A DNA stretch of 14,110 bases, taken from positions 1 to 14,110 of the forward strand of contig PEWF01000063.1 of assembly GCA_002779595.1 (NCBI GenBank). Direction: 5' to 3'. The notes below the pieces were generated by a model, which was not told the origin of the DNA, made no database searches, and saw nothing but the letters and a program-made list of their open reading frames with translations. Position numbers and translations under genes: made by a program. The stretch's first letter is position 1. Each line of letters begins with the position of its first letter. This document shows positions 6,519-11,868 of this stretch, in pieces. Source of the stretch: an archaeon CG07_land_8_20_14_0_80_38_8 (GTDB lineage Archaea; Nanobdellota; Nanobdellia; Tiddalikarchaeales; Tiddalikarchaeaceae).

Positions 6519-7452
6519 TATATATTGTTTCATAACCTGCCTGTATTAATCCTGCAAGTATTGGTCCTGCCACGAATCCGAAAATTCCCATTGATAATAC
6601 TCCTGAAAATAATCCCAAAACTAGAATTAATGGGTTTATGCCTTTCTCATCGCTGAATATCCTGTTGAAGTAATAATTTATGAATATTAATATTATTGAG
6701 ATTATGAACAGCATTCCTGAGTTGAAAAAATTATTATTAATGTAGTAATAAATGCTTAAAAGAATTGTCACTAACCAGCCGCTTATTACTGGAAAAATAT
6801 TGGTTATTAATGCAACTGTTGACAATTCAAGCGCGTGGTTAATGTTCAGCAGTGACAGGCTTACAAATATTATTAACCCCATCATTAATCCTGCAAAGAA
6901 GTATTCCAATAATACGTTATTAAGGATGTAATGCGCCCGGTCTATGAAGTAATTCAGTTTAAGCGAATTCTTTTTTGATAAGAACTTGTAAATTATCCTT
7001 TTCAGTTTAGGGGAATCCCTTAACAGGAAGAATACCATGAACGTTAATAATATTATGTCAAGCCCTGTCTTCGGCGCGTTCAGGAAAATAGTTTCAGTAA
7101 AACTTACAATGTTTGAAGGGTTGGTTTCAATGAATAATTTTGTGCTTAACCCTGACAATATATTGTTGATTATCATAATGTTAGTGTCAAAGAGCGACTG
7201 CAGTTGCGCGAAACTGAACAGTATCATCCTCGTGAACAAGTAAAATAATGACGTGAATAATGAAACGTAAAAAATGGTTGCCAAAAGCGAAGAAATGCTC
7301 CTGTTCCTGATTAAATTGTTCAGCCAATTATATGACGGGAGTATTAAGTAAGTTATTAACAAAGAGCTGAATATTACGCTGAAGAATGGCAGCACTAAAT
7401 ATGCGCTTACCAGCAGAAGCCCTATTATCAGGTAATTTTTAACTTTAACCAT
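6508..7452 (-). CDS. AI-2E/PerM-family (UPF0118) membrane protein
   Basis: A 314-residue polytopic membrane protein with about seven hydrophobic helices, including two at the N-terminus (about 8-38), one at 52-75, and a long C-terminal set. The C-terminal signature SGVLSMGIFGFVAGPILAG and the order of helices match the AI-2E transporter/PerM family; members export small molecules or exchange ions, and the substrate here is unknown. Typical length is about 340-370, so it is slightly short. The last codons (R, E, F) and the stop lie within the inverted repeat of the insertion sequence; removing the element and one TATA copy would extend the frame by 14 residues, ITILIIQNIQLRRI. The ending YREF also looks natural for the family, so whether the protein was altered is uncertain. 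A TATA-like element sits about 29 bases before the ATG. Confidence 0.85.
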   Translation of the reverse strand: MVKVKNYLIIGLLLVSAYLVLPFFSVIFSSLLITYLILPSYNWLNNLIRNRSISSLLATIFYVSLFTSLFYLFTRMILFSFAQLQSLFDTNIMIINNILSGLSTKLFIETNPSNIVSFTETIFLNAPKTGLDIILLTFMVFFLLRDSPKLKRIIYKFLSKKNSLKLNYFIDRAHYILNNVLLEYFFAGLMMGLIIFVSLSLLNINHALELSTVALITNIFPVISGWLVTILLSIYYYINNNFFNSGMLFIISIILIFINYYFNRIFSDEKGINPLILVLGLFSGVLSMGIFGFVAGPILAGLIQAGYETIYREF

Positions 7453-7476
7453 TAAGGGATTATTAATGAATCAAGA

Positions 7477-7485
7477 GTTTTTAAC
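7477..7485 (-). promoter_or_regulatory. TATA-like element before the AI-2E/PerM-family gene
   Basis: GTTAAAAAC on the minus strand, centred about 29 bases before the ATG at 7452. The gene might instead be co-transcribed with the microprotein gene that ends at 7495. Confidence 0.4.
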
Positions 7486-7494
7486 AATTACTTT

Positions 7495-7635
7495 TTAATT
7501 GCTGCTTATGTAAAAATAAATTGTGAAAAACAGGATTATTAAGCCGTAAATTAGGAATTCAACGCTTCCTGTCCTGATTAAATTAATGCTTATTATCACG
7601 AATACTGCATCGCGTATTAATCTTTTGAATGCCAT
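7495..7635 (-). CDS. 46-residue membrane microprotein
   Basis: A short frame with an ATG at 7633-7635 and a TAA at 7495-7497. It begins MAFKRLIRDAVFVIISINLI, then a short polar turn RTGSVE, then FLIYGLIILFFTIYFYISSN. This gives a basic N-terminus and two short hydrophobic segments, a likely helical hairpin in the membrane. It lies between the AI-2E/PerM-family gene (43 bases downstream, same strand) and a divergent coiled-coil gene. A TATA-like TTAAAAAAA is centred about 26 bases before the ATG, the same arrangement as other genes here, which supports it as real. No family is recognised. The two-gene order suggests it is expressed with the PerM-family protein, perhaps as a small partner, but that is only inference. 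Confidence 0.55.
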   Translation of the reverse strand: MAFKRLIRDAVFVIISINLIRTGSVEFLIYGLIILFFTIYFYISSN

Positions 7636-7656
7636 TTTTTAATTATAATCCCTTAA

Positions 7657-7665
7657 TTTTTTTAA
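7657..7665 (-). promoter_or_regulatory. TATA-like element for the 46-residue microprotein
   Basis: TTAAAAAAA on the minus strand, centred about 26 bases before the ATG at 7635. Confidence 0.4.
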
Positions 7666-7680
7666 CACTTTCCACCCCAT

Positions 7681-7693
7681 AAATATTTAAAAA
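7681..7693 (+). promoter_or_regulatory. TATA box for the coiled-coil gene
   Basis: AAATATTTAAAAA, with its TTTAAAAA part centred about 28 bases before the ATG at 7718; fits a leaderless transcript. Confidence 0.55.
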
Positions 7694-7717
7694 AAACGCT
7701 TGTAATCCTATTTGACG

Positions 7718-8398
7718 ATGAATAAAGATTTAATGGTTAAGGAGAATAATAATATCCGCAGGACTATTGTCAAGAGGATTAATGAGTTTAACAAGCATAA
7801 GCGGGAGAGGGATAATATTAACAAGATTGTTCAGGATTACAAGGAGAAGAGGCTGGCAGAAGTTAGCAGGATGAGGAATATTATTGCCGAATTGAAGGAA
7901 TTGAACAAAGCCAAGGATTCTATTCCTGCTGAGGATGCTAATGAATTAAAAAAGATTATTAACCGGAAGGAATGGTTTTTTCAGATTAACGCGCTTCCAA
8001 TCAAGGATGAGGAAGTGATTATTAATGAGATTAAATTGTTAAGAAGAAGGCTGAAGAGTGCTCAGGAGAAGAATAATGTTTCGAGGAAGATTCAGGGATT
8101 AATAAGTGATTTGGAGAAGACGCGCAGGAAGCATAATGAATTCCACGAATTAGTTATTAAGAAAGCAGGGGAGAGCAATGAGCAGAGCAGTCTGATGAGG
8201 GTGGTGCAGAAGAGCATTAAGGACTTGAAAAAGGAAGGGAAAAGAGTCAGGCATTCGCTGAAAAAAATGGAAGAAAAGGATAAGTTAAGAATCAGCAATG
8301 AGCGGAATATTATAAAGGAAAAGCAGGATGCAGTTATTGAAAAATTGAAAAAGAACAAAAAATTAACAACTGATGACTTATTAATATTCCAGAAATAA
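7718..8398 (+). CDS. Archaeal coiled-coil protein (COG1340-like)
   Basis: A 226-residue, very basic and almost entirely helical protein with long runs of charged heptads (for example ELKELNKAKD, EIKLLRRRLKSAQEKN and KSIKDLKKEGKRVRHSLKKM). There is no transmembrane helix and no enzyme motif. The N-terminal layout (two short helices, a DNINKIVQDYKEKR segment, then INRKEWFFQINALPIKDEE) resembles the uncharacterised archaeal coiled-coil family COG1340. The motif around EWFFQINALPIKDEE looks like that family's conserved break in the coiled coil. The start is placed at the ATG at 7718; a TTG two codons earlier is in frame, but the TATA box about 28 bases upstream favours the ATG. A structural or scaffold role is likely, but the partner is unknown. 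Confidence 0.8.
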   Translation: MNKDLMVKENNNIRRTIVKRINEFNKHKRERDNINKIVQDYKEKRLAEVSRMRNIIAELKELNKAKDSIPAEDANELKKIINRKEWFFQINALPIKDEEVIINEIKLLRRRLKSAQEKNNVSRKIQGLISDLEKTRRKHNEFHELVIKKAGESNEQSSLMRVVQKSIKDLKKEGKRVRHSLKKMEEKDKLRISNERNIIKEKQDAVIEKLKKNKKLTTDDLLIFQK

Positions 8399-8421
8399 AC
8401 CACTACTTGGCAATAGTAATA

Positions 8422-8433
8422 TTTATAAATAAA
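8422..8433 (+). promoter_or_regulatory. TATA box for the 73-residue membrane protein
   Basis: TTTATAAATAAA centred 27 bases before the ATG at 8454; one of the best TATA matches in the window. Confidence 0.6.
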
Positions 8434-8453
8434 TTTTTTCCTTGGTTTATATT

Positions 8454-8675
8454 ATGAATATTAAAAATAAGGTAAGATTGATAAAAACAGCAAAGTATAT
8501 GGCTCTTGCAGGTGCTGGGGTTGGTTTTTTAACAGCAGGGGGCGATTTAATCAATTACATGACTGCAGCATTTATGGTATGTAATGGTGCTAATATGTAC
8601 GCGCTCCAGAAAATTTATCAAGGAAAAGAAAACTTGCAGAAGAATAAGAAAGGGCTTGAAGCAGTAATTCAGTAA
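8454..8675 (+). CDS. Small two-helix membrane protein, unknown function
   Basis: From the ATG at 8454 it encodes 73 residues. A basic N-terminus (MNIKNKVRLIKTAKY) is followed by a glycine- and alanine-rich helix (MALAGAGVGFLTAGG), a second hydrophobic segment (YMTAAFMVCNGANMYAL) and a charged tail rich in lysine and glutamine. An in-frame TTG four codons earlier is rejected because a strong TATA box is centred 27 bases before the ATG. The stop codon abuts the stop of the convergent lipid gene with no gap. No family is recognised; the shape suggests a small helical hairpin membrane protein with a cytoplasmic tail. Confidence 0.7.
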   Translation: MNIKNKVRLIKTAKYMALAGAGVGFLTAGGDLINYMTAAFMVCNGANMYALQKIYQGKENLQKNKKGLEAVIQ

Positions 8676-9251
8676 TTATTTTTTTCTTAATACTTTTATT
8701 GTTATTATGCTTCTGCTTATAATGGTTACAAACGCGGCTATGCTTATCAGGTATAATCCTATTAATAATTTGTCCAGCAATAGTGCGATGACTAGGATTG
8801 TCAGCCTGCCTGCCCTTCCGCCGAATCCGAAATATTTCATTTTTATTCCTATTGTCCACACTTCAGCCCTTGCAGCCACGTAACTAGTCATGTAAGACAA
8901 GAAGAATGCGATGAAGCAGATAATGTAATTTTCAGGGTTTGCTGCTGCTATCATTAAGTAAATAAATCCTTCAACTAATCTGTCAATTGTTGCATCGTAA
9001 AAGTCGCCGAATTTCGTGCTTCCGACTTTCTTGGCTACTGTTCCGTCCAGAGCGTCAATTATGCCTGTGATTGTGAGGAACACGCCAGCCATTACAGTAT
9101 TATGGCTGTAAATGAAATAGCCAGTGATTGCTGCAAAGAATAATGCGCTGGTAGTAATCATGTTCGGCGTGATTCTTAATTTCACCAATAAGTTAATGAA
9201 CGGGTCAACTGCCCAGTTGAATGCTTTCTTGGCACGCTTTAATACGCTCAT
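8676..9251 (-). CDS. CDP-alcohol phosphatidyltransferase family protein (archaeal phospholipid head-group synthase)
   Basis: A 191-residue integral membrane enzyme with about five to six helices. The family signature lies at residues 66-90: D66, D69, G70, A73, then G82, D86 and D90, the residues that bind the CDP-lipid and metal ions. Members transfer an alcohol phosphate or alcohol (inositol phosphate, glycerol phosphate, serine) to a CDP-activated lipid, releasing CMP. In archaea the donor is CDP-archaeol, made by the product of the divergent carS gene, so an archaetidyl-inositol-phosphate or archaetidyl-glycerol-phosphate synthase role is likely; the sequence does not say which. Two deviations: K74 replaces the usual arginine, and only seven residues instead of eight separate it from G82. 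A palindromic TATA element about 27 bases before the ATG is shared with carS. Confidence 0.88.
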   Translation of the reverse strand: MSVLKRAKKAFNWAVDPFINLLVKLRITPNMITTSALFFAAITGYFIYSHNTVMAGVFLTITGIIDALDGTVAKKVGSTKFGDFYDATIDRLVEGFIYLMIAAANPENYIICFIAFFLSYMTSYVAARAEVWTIGIKMKYFGFGGRAGRLTILVIALLLDKLLIGLYLISIAAFVTIISRSIITIKVLRKK

Positions 9252-9271
9252 ATCATTTGTAGTAATAGTAG

Positions 9272-9284
9272 TTTTTTTAAAAAA
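9272..9284. promoter_or_regulatory. Shared palindromic TATA element for the divergent lipid genes
   Basis: Seven T then six A between two start codons only 55 bases apart. The centre of symmetry (9278.5) is about 27.5 bases from the minus-strand ATG (A at 9251) and about 28.5 from the plus-strand ATG (9307). One TBP site could serve both leaderless genes in opposite directions. Confidence 0.6.
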
Positions 9285-9306
9285 GTAACCCTTCTGATTA
9301 ATTATT

Positions 9307-9822
9307 ATGTTTGAATACTTTGTTCATTTCCTGCAGATTGGCATTCCTGCTTATTTTGCGAATGCTGCGCCCACTTTTTTAATAAAGATGAGAAAGCACC
9401 CGATTGATTTCAGCATGAAGTGGAAAGGCCAGCGGGTTTTGGGTGACGGCAAAACTATTGAAGGATTCATTCTGGCATCAATTGTTGCTTACTTGACTGG
9501 ATTACTGGAATTGCAGGTTATTGGCAATTTTAGTTATGAGTTCCTGATTATTCCGCCTGTTGGATTCTTATTCATTGGTGTTGGTGCCATGATTGGCGAC
9601 ATGGTTGGCAGTTTTATTAAAAGAAGGATGAAGATGAAAAGGGGTGAGGATGCAGGATTACTGGACATGCTGGATTTCATTATAGGAGCGTTCATTAGTG
9701 CAAGTTTTTTCACGAATTTTTCAGTAATAGTGTTCATAATAGCATTAATCTTGACGCCTCTTGTGCACAGGGCTGCAAACATTATCGGCTACAAAATAGG
9801 GCTGAAGAAGGAGCCTTGGTGA
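9307..9822 (+). CDS. carS: CDP-archaeol synthase CarS
   Basis: A 171-residue integral membrane protein with about five hydrophobic helices that matches the CarS (DUF46) family in length and motifs. It has LGDGKTIEGF at 45-54 (family form GDGKTxEGF) and the conserved loop GDMVGSFIKRRMKMKRGED (98-116), followed by LLDMLDFIIGA. These acidic and lysine residues bind CTP and metal. The enzyme joins CTP to 2,3-di-O-geranylgeranylglyceryl phosphate, giving the CDP-activated lipid that all archaeal phospholipid head groups are built on. It is divergent from a CDP-alcohol phosphatidyltransferase gene that would use this product, and the two share a TATA element, so co-regulation is likely. There is no Shine-Dalgarno sequence; the message is probably leaderless. 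Confidence 0.95.
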   Translation: MFEYFVHFLQIGIPAYFANAAPTFLIKMRKHPIDFSMKWKGQRVLGDGKTIEGFILASIVAYLTGLLELQVIGNFSYEFLIIPPVGFLFIGVGAMIGDMVGSFIKRRMKMKRGEDAGLLDMLDFIIGAFISASFFTNFSVIVFIIALILTPLVHRAANIIGYKIGLKKEPW

Positions 9823-9826
9823 AAAG

Positions 9827-9836
9827 TTTTTTAAAC
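9827..9836 (+). promoter_or_regulatory. TATA-like element before the unknown gene at 9860
   Basis: TTTTTTAAAC centred about 29 bases before the ATG at 9860, starting five bases after the carS stop. It could also act in carS termination through its T run. Confidence 0.45.
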
Positions 9837-9859
9837 ACTATTTCTTTAATTAATCTTTC

Positions 9860-10519
9860 ATGCTTGCAATTGACAAAACTGACAGGAAAGTTGTTGACGC
9901 ACTCGTGAGTCAGGGTTATATTTTTGAAAAGGACGGCTCTTTCAATGAATATCATTTAGTGCATCCTGGCGCGCGCTCAGTGCTTGAGCAGGATTACTTA
10001 ATCAATTTCAGTAGCGGTAAGATTGTGAAGTGCGAAGCAACAGGCATTATTCCCCGTGAAACTTTTAATCTTGCTAATTTGGAGAAATTAATCATTAAAG
10101 CGCCAATGGTAAAGAGTCTGGAACTGCCAAAATTCATGTACAATTTCGGGAATGAACTGCACCGTGATTATGACTATTACTGCTCTATATCATTCAGTGA
10201 TTATTTCAAGGGTGAAACAAGCAGTGATAATGGCTGCGTAAAGTACTCATATAAAATGAGCAAATTTGCGCGCATATGCTTGAGTGAAAATGTTGGGATA
10301 CCTTTCTCTTCGGAACTAAATTCTGATGAAATGCATGATTTAATTTCAGGGATTAAAAGCAGGTTTTTGAAGAAATTATTGCTGCTTGATTCAAAGCAGT
10401 GCTTAATACTTTCAGGTAATGTGCAGAATTTAAGGAATCTGGAATTATTGGAAATTCATGGTTATAATAAGGCAGTAATTCCCGAGAATCTTCATATTCC
10501 TGTTACTAAAATATTCTGA
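9860..10519 (+). CDS. Unrecognised 219-residue protein, leucine-rich segments
   Basis: A soluble-looking protein with no transmembrane helix or catalytic motif I recognise. Residues about 73-90 (LEKLIIKAPMVKSLELP) and 190-215 (LRNLELLEIHGYNKAVIP) look like single leucine-rich-repeat turns, but there is no regular array. A tyrosine- and aspartate-rich stretch (HRDYDYYCSISFSDYF) sits in the middle, and the N-terminus KTDRKVVDALVSQGYIF could be a short winged-helix-like unit; both are only impressions. It lies after carS, with its own TATA element about 29 bases upstream. It is convergent with the DUF424 gene, overlapping its 3' end by 14 bases. Codon use looks like its neighbours, so recent transfer is not suggested. 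Confidence 0.7.
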   Translation: MLAIDKTDRKVVDALVSQGYIFEKDGSFNEYHLVHPGARSVLEQDYLINFSSGKIVKCEATGIIPRETFNLANLEKLIIKAPMVKSLELPKFMYNFGNELHRDYDYYCSISFSDYFKGETSSDNGCVKYSYKMSKFARICLSENVGIPFSSELNSDEMHDLISGIKSRFLKKLLLLDSKQCLILSGNVQNLRNLELLEIHGYNKAVIPENLHIPVTKIF

Positions 10520-10805
10520 ATATTTGCGCGTGAGGGACTCCCTGGATAGTGATAATATTTTCAGGAGTGCAAATTTTGTTTTCAGCTGCTGCTTTAATGG
10601 TTTCTTGTCCTAATAAGTTCACAATAGTCGCGCTCCTTATTAAGATGAGCAGTTGTTCGGGGGTGGTTTCAGTATTGCCGTAAAAATTTTCACTAACTTC
10701 AATAACTCCTCCTTCACCATTGGTTAATTTACTGCCTATAAGCGAGGAATCGCATGCTGACAATAATAATTCATTACCGCTTTTGTGAGTTTTTGAGAAT
10801 ATCAT
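10506..10805 (-). CDS. DUF424 family protein (COG2412-like)
   Basis: Ninety-nine residues from the ATG at 10803-10805, which overlaps the aIF2-beta stop (ATGA). Longer upstream frames into aIF2-beta are rejected for this reason. The pattern MIFSKTHKSGNELLLSACD, then EVSENFYGN, then ATIVNLLGQETIKAA, then ITIQGVPHAQIFRI matches the archaeal DUF424 family almost throughout. Members are about 100 residues and are commonly found beside aIF2-beta, so a role linked to translation is generally presumed but unproven. It closes the MCM operon. Its last codons overlap the 3' end of the convergent unknown gene by 14 bases in a 17-base palindrome. Confidence 0.88.
   Translation of the reverse strand: MIFSKTHKSGNELLLSACDSSLIGSKLTNGEGGVIEVSENFYGNTETTPEQLLILIRSATIVNLLGQETIKAAAENKICTPENIITIQGVPHAQIFRIF
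10509..10525. repeat. 17-bp palindrome at the convergent gene ends
   Basis: AAATATTC, a central T, then GAATATTT. It encodes the C-termini of two convergent genes at once and holds the plus-strand stop TGA. It could form a weak hairpin on either transcript, but there is no T run after it that would make a clear terminator. Confidence 0.5.
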
Positions 10806-11206
10806 ATTCTTATGGGGTACTTGGCGCCGCAAGCCATGCATTTGATGGAGTTTATCCTGTCATGTTTTGTCATCTTAGTGTCAGGCTTTTTGCATTCCCT
10901 GCACTTTACGAACTCGTTAACGAATTTGTCAATTTTCTCGTTGATTAATTGAGCGCTGAACTTCCCAGTTAAAACGTAATGAGTGCTTTCCTTTATTGCC
11001 TTGGTTCCTAACTCTTTTAATAAAAATTTTAATAATAATTTCTCGTCCCTGTCAAGGAAGTCTGCTATTGCCTTTAAATTAATAATCATTGTTTTTTTGC
11101 CCTGAATCCTGCCTTTAACTTTCGGGACTTCAAATCTTGTTTTCTCCTCACCTTTGCCTGGCAATAATTTTTCCATTCTTTTAACCAAATCATCATATTC
11201 CATCAT
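10802..11206 (-). CDS. eif2b: Translation initiation factor aIF2 subunit beta
   Basis: A 134-residue aIF2-beta from the ATG at 11204-11206. It shows the family order: a short N-terminal helix (EYDDLVKRMEKLLP), the central domain with the conserved KTMIINLKAIADFLDRDEKLLLKFLLKELGT region, and a C-terminal zinc ribbon with C102, C105, C123 and C126. With aIF2-alpha and gamma (not in this window) it forms the heterotrimer that brings initiator methionyl-tRNA to the small ribosomal subunit. A GTG at 11213-11215 overlapping the RPA-like stop would add three residues. The ATG is preferred because family members start just before this helix and because GGAAGTG precedes it at ribosome-binding distance. 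The 3' end overlaps DUF424 by four bases. Confidence 0.93.
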   Translation of the reverse strand: MMEYDDLVKRMEKLLPGKGEEKTRFEVPKVKGRIQGKKTMIINLKAIADFLDRDEKLLLKFLLKELGTKAIKESTHYVLTGKFSAQLINEKIDKFVNEFVKCRECKKPDTKMTKHDRINSIKCMACGAKYPIRI

Positions 11207-11211
11207 ATTAT

Positions 11212-11868
11212 TCACACTTCCAGAATCCTGTAATTATGCTTTGTAGGCTCATATATTAACCCGTCTATTAAAAGAGTTTTCAAAACATTTTCAACTTTCT
11301 TATTGCTTAATCCTAACTCTTTAATGATGAGTTTTAAAGCAGTTCCTTTGCCCATATCATTAGTTTTGATTATTTTAAGAATAGTTTCCTCAATGTCCTC
11401 CTTTTTGGCTTCCACTCCAGTGCTTATGCCGGTTTCTTCTTTTTCTTCTATTCTTTGGACTTTCTCCTTTGTCAGTAATAATTCGACTTTGTGGTACAGC
11501 CAGTGGTTGGGGTTTTTTACAATTTTCAGGGTTTCGCAGGTTAAGTACCTCTCTGTTTCCCATTCCCTGACTCTGCCGATTAATTCAATAATGTCGCCGA
11601 TTAATGGTTTTTCAAGCTTTTCAACATCTTCCTTCCATGCTTTCACCCTTATCGTTTCAGTCCCGTCATCAAGTACTAAGTAAGCGTAGCTTCTCTCCTC
11701 ATTAACTCTTTTGTTCACCACTGTTGCTATTATCCTGATTCTTGAAACTCTTAATTTGTCAAATTCCAAATAGTCTATCCCTTCTTTCTGCGCCACGAAA
11801 TTCGCATTCATCACGTCAACTATTCTTGTTTTGAACGCGGTTAAGCGCTTGAATTGTTCCTCACTCAT
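11212..11868 (-). CDS. RPA-like single-stranded DNA binding protein, OB fold plus winged helix
   Basis: A 218-residue protein with the layout of RPA32-type subunits. An OB fold spans about residues 40-110 (RVSRIRIIATVVNKR, AYLVLDDGTETIRVKAW, GDIIELIGRVREW), a charged linker about 130-155, and a C-terminal winged helix about 155-215 (ETILKIIKT, GTALKLIIKELGLSNKKVENVLKTLLIDG). Such proteins bind single-stranded DNA during replication and repair, and the winged helix recruits partners. It overlaps the MCM helicase gene by eight bases, so the two are probably made together. No zinc finger is present. It may be a single-subunit RPA or one subunit of a complex; other RPA genes are not in this window. 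Confidence 0.85.
   Translation of the reverse strand: MSEEQFKRLTAFKTRIVDVMNANFVAQKEGIDYLEFDKLRVSRIRIIATVVNKRVNEERSYAYLVLDDGTETIRVKAWKEDVEKLEKPLIGDIIELIGRVREWETERYLTCETLKIVKNPNHWLYHKVELLLTKEKVQRIEEKEETGISTGVEAKKEDIEETILKIIKTNDMGKGTALKLIIKELGLSNKKVENVLKTLLIDGLIYEPTKHNYRILEV

Noticed and set aside
10806..10841. Twelve-residue N-terminal extension of the DUF424 protein
   Set aside because: It lies wholly inside aIF2-beta; the family begins at the internal Met, whose ATG overlaps the aIF2-beta stop.
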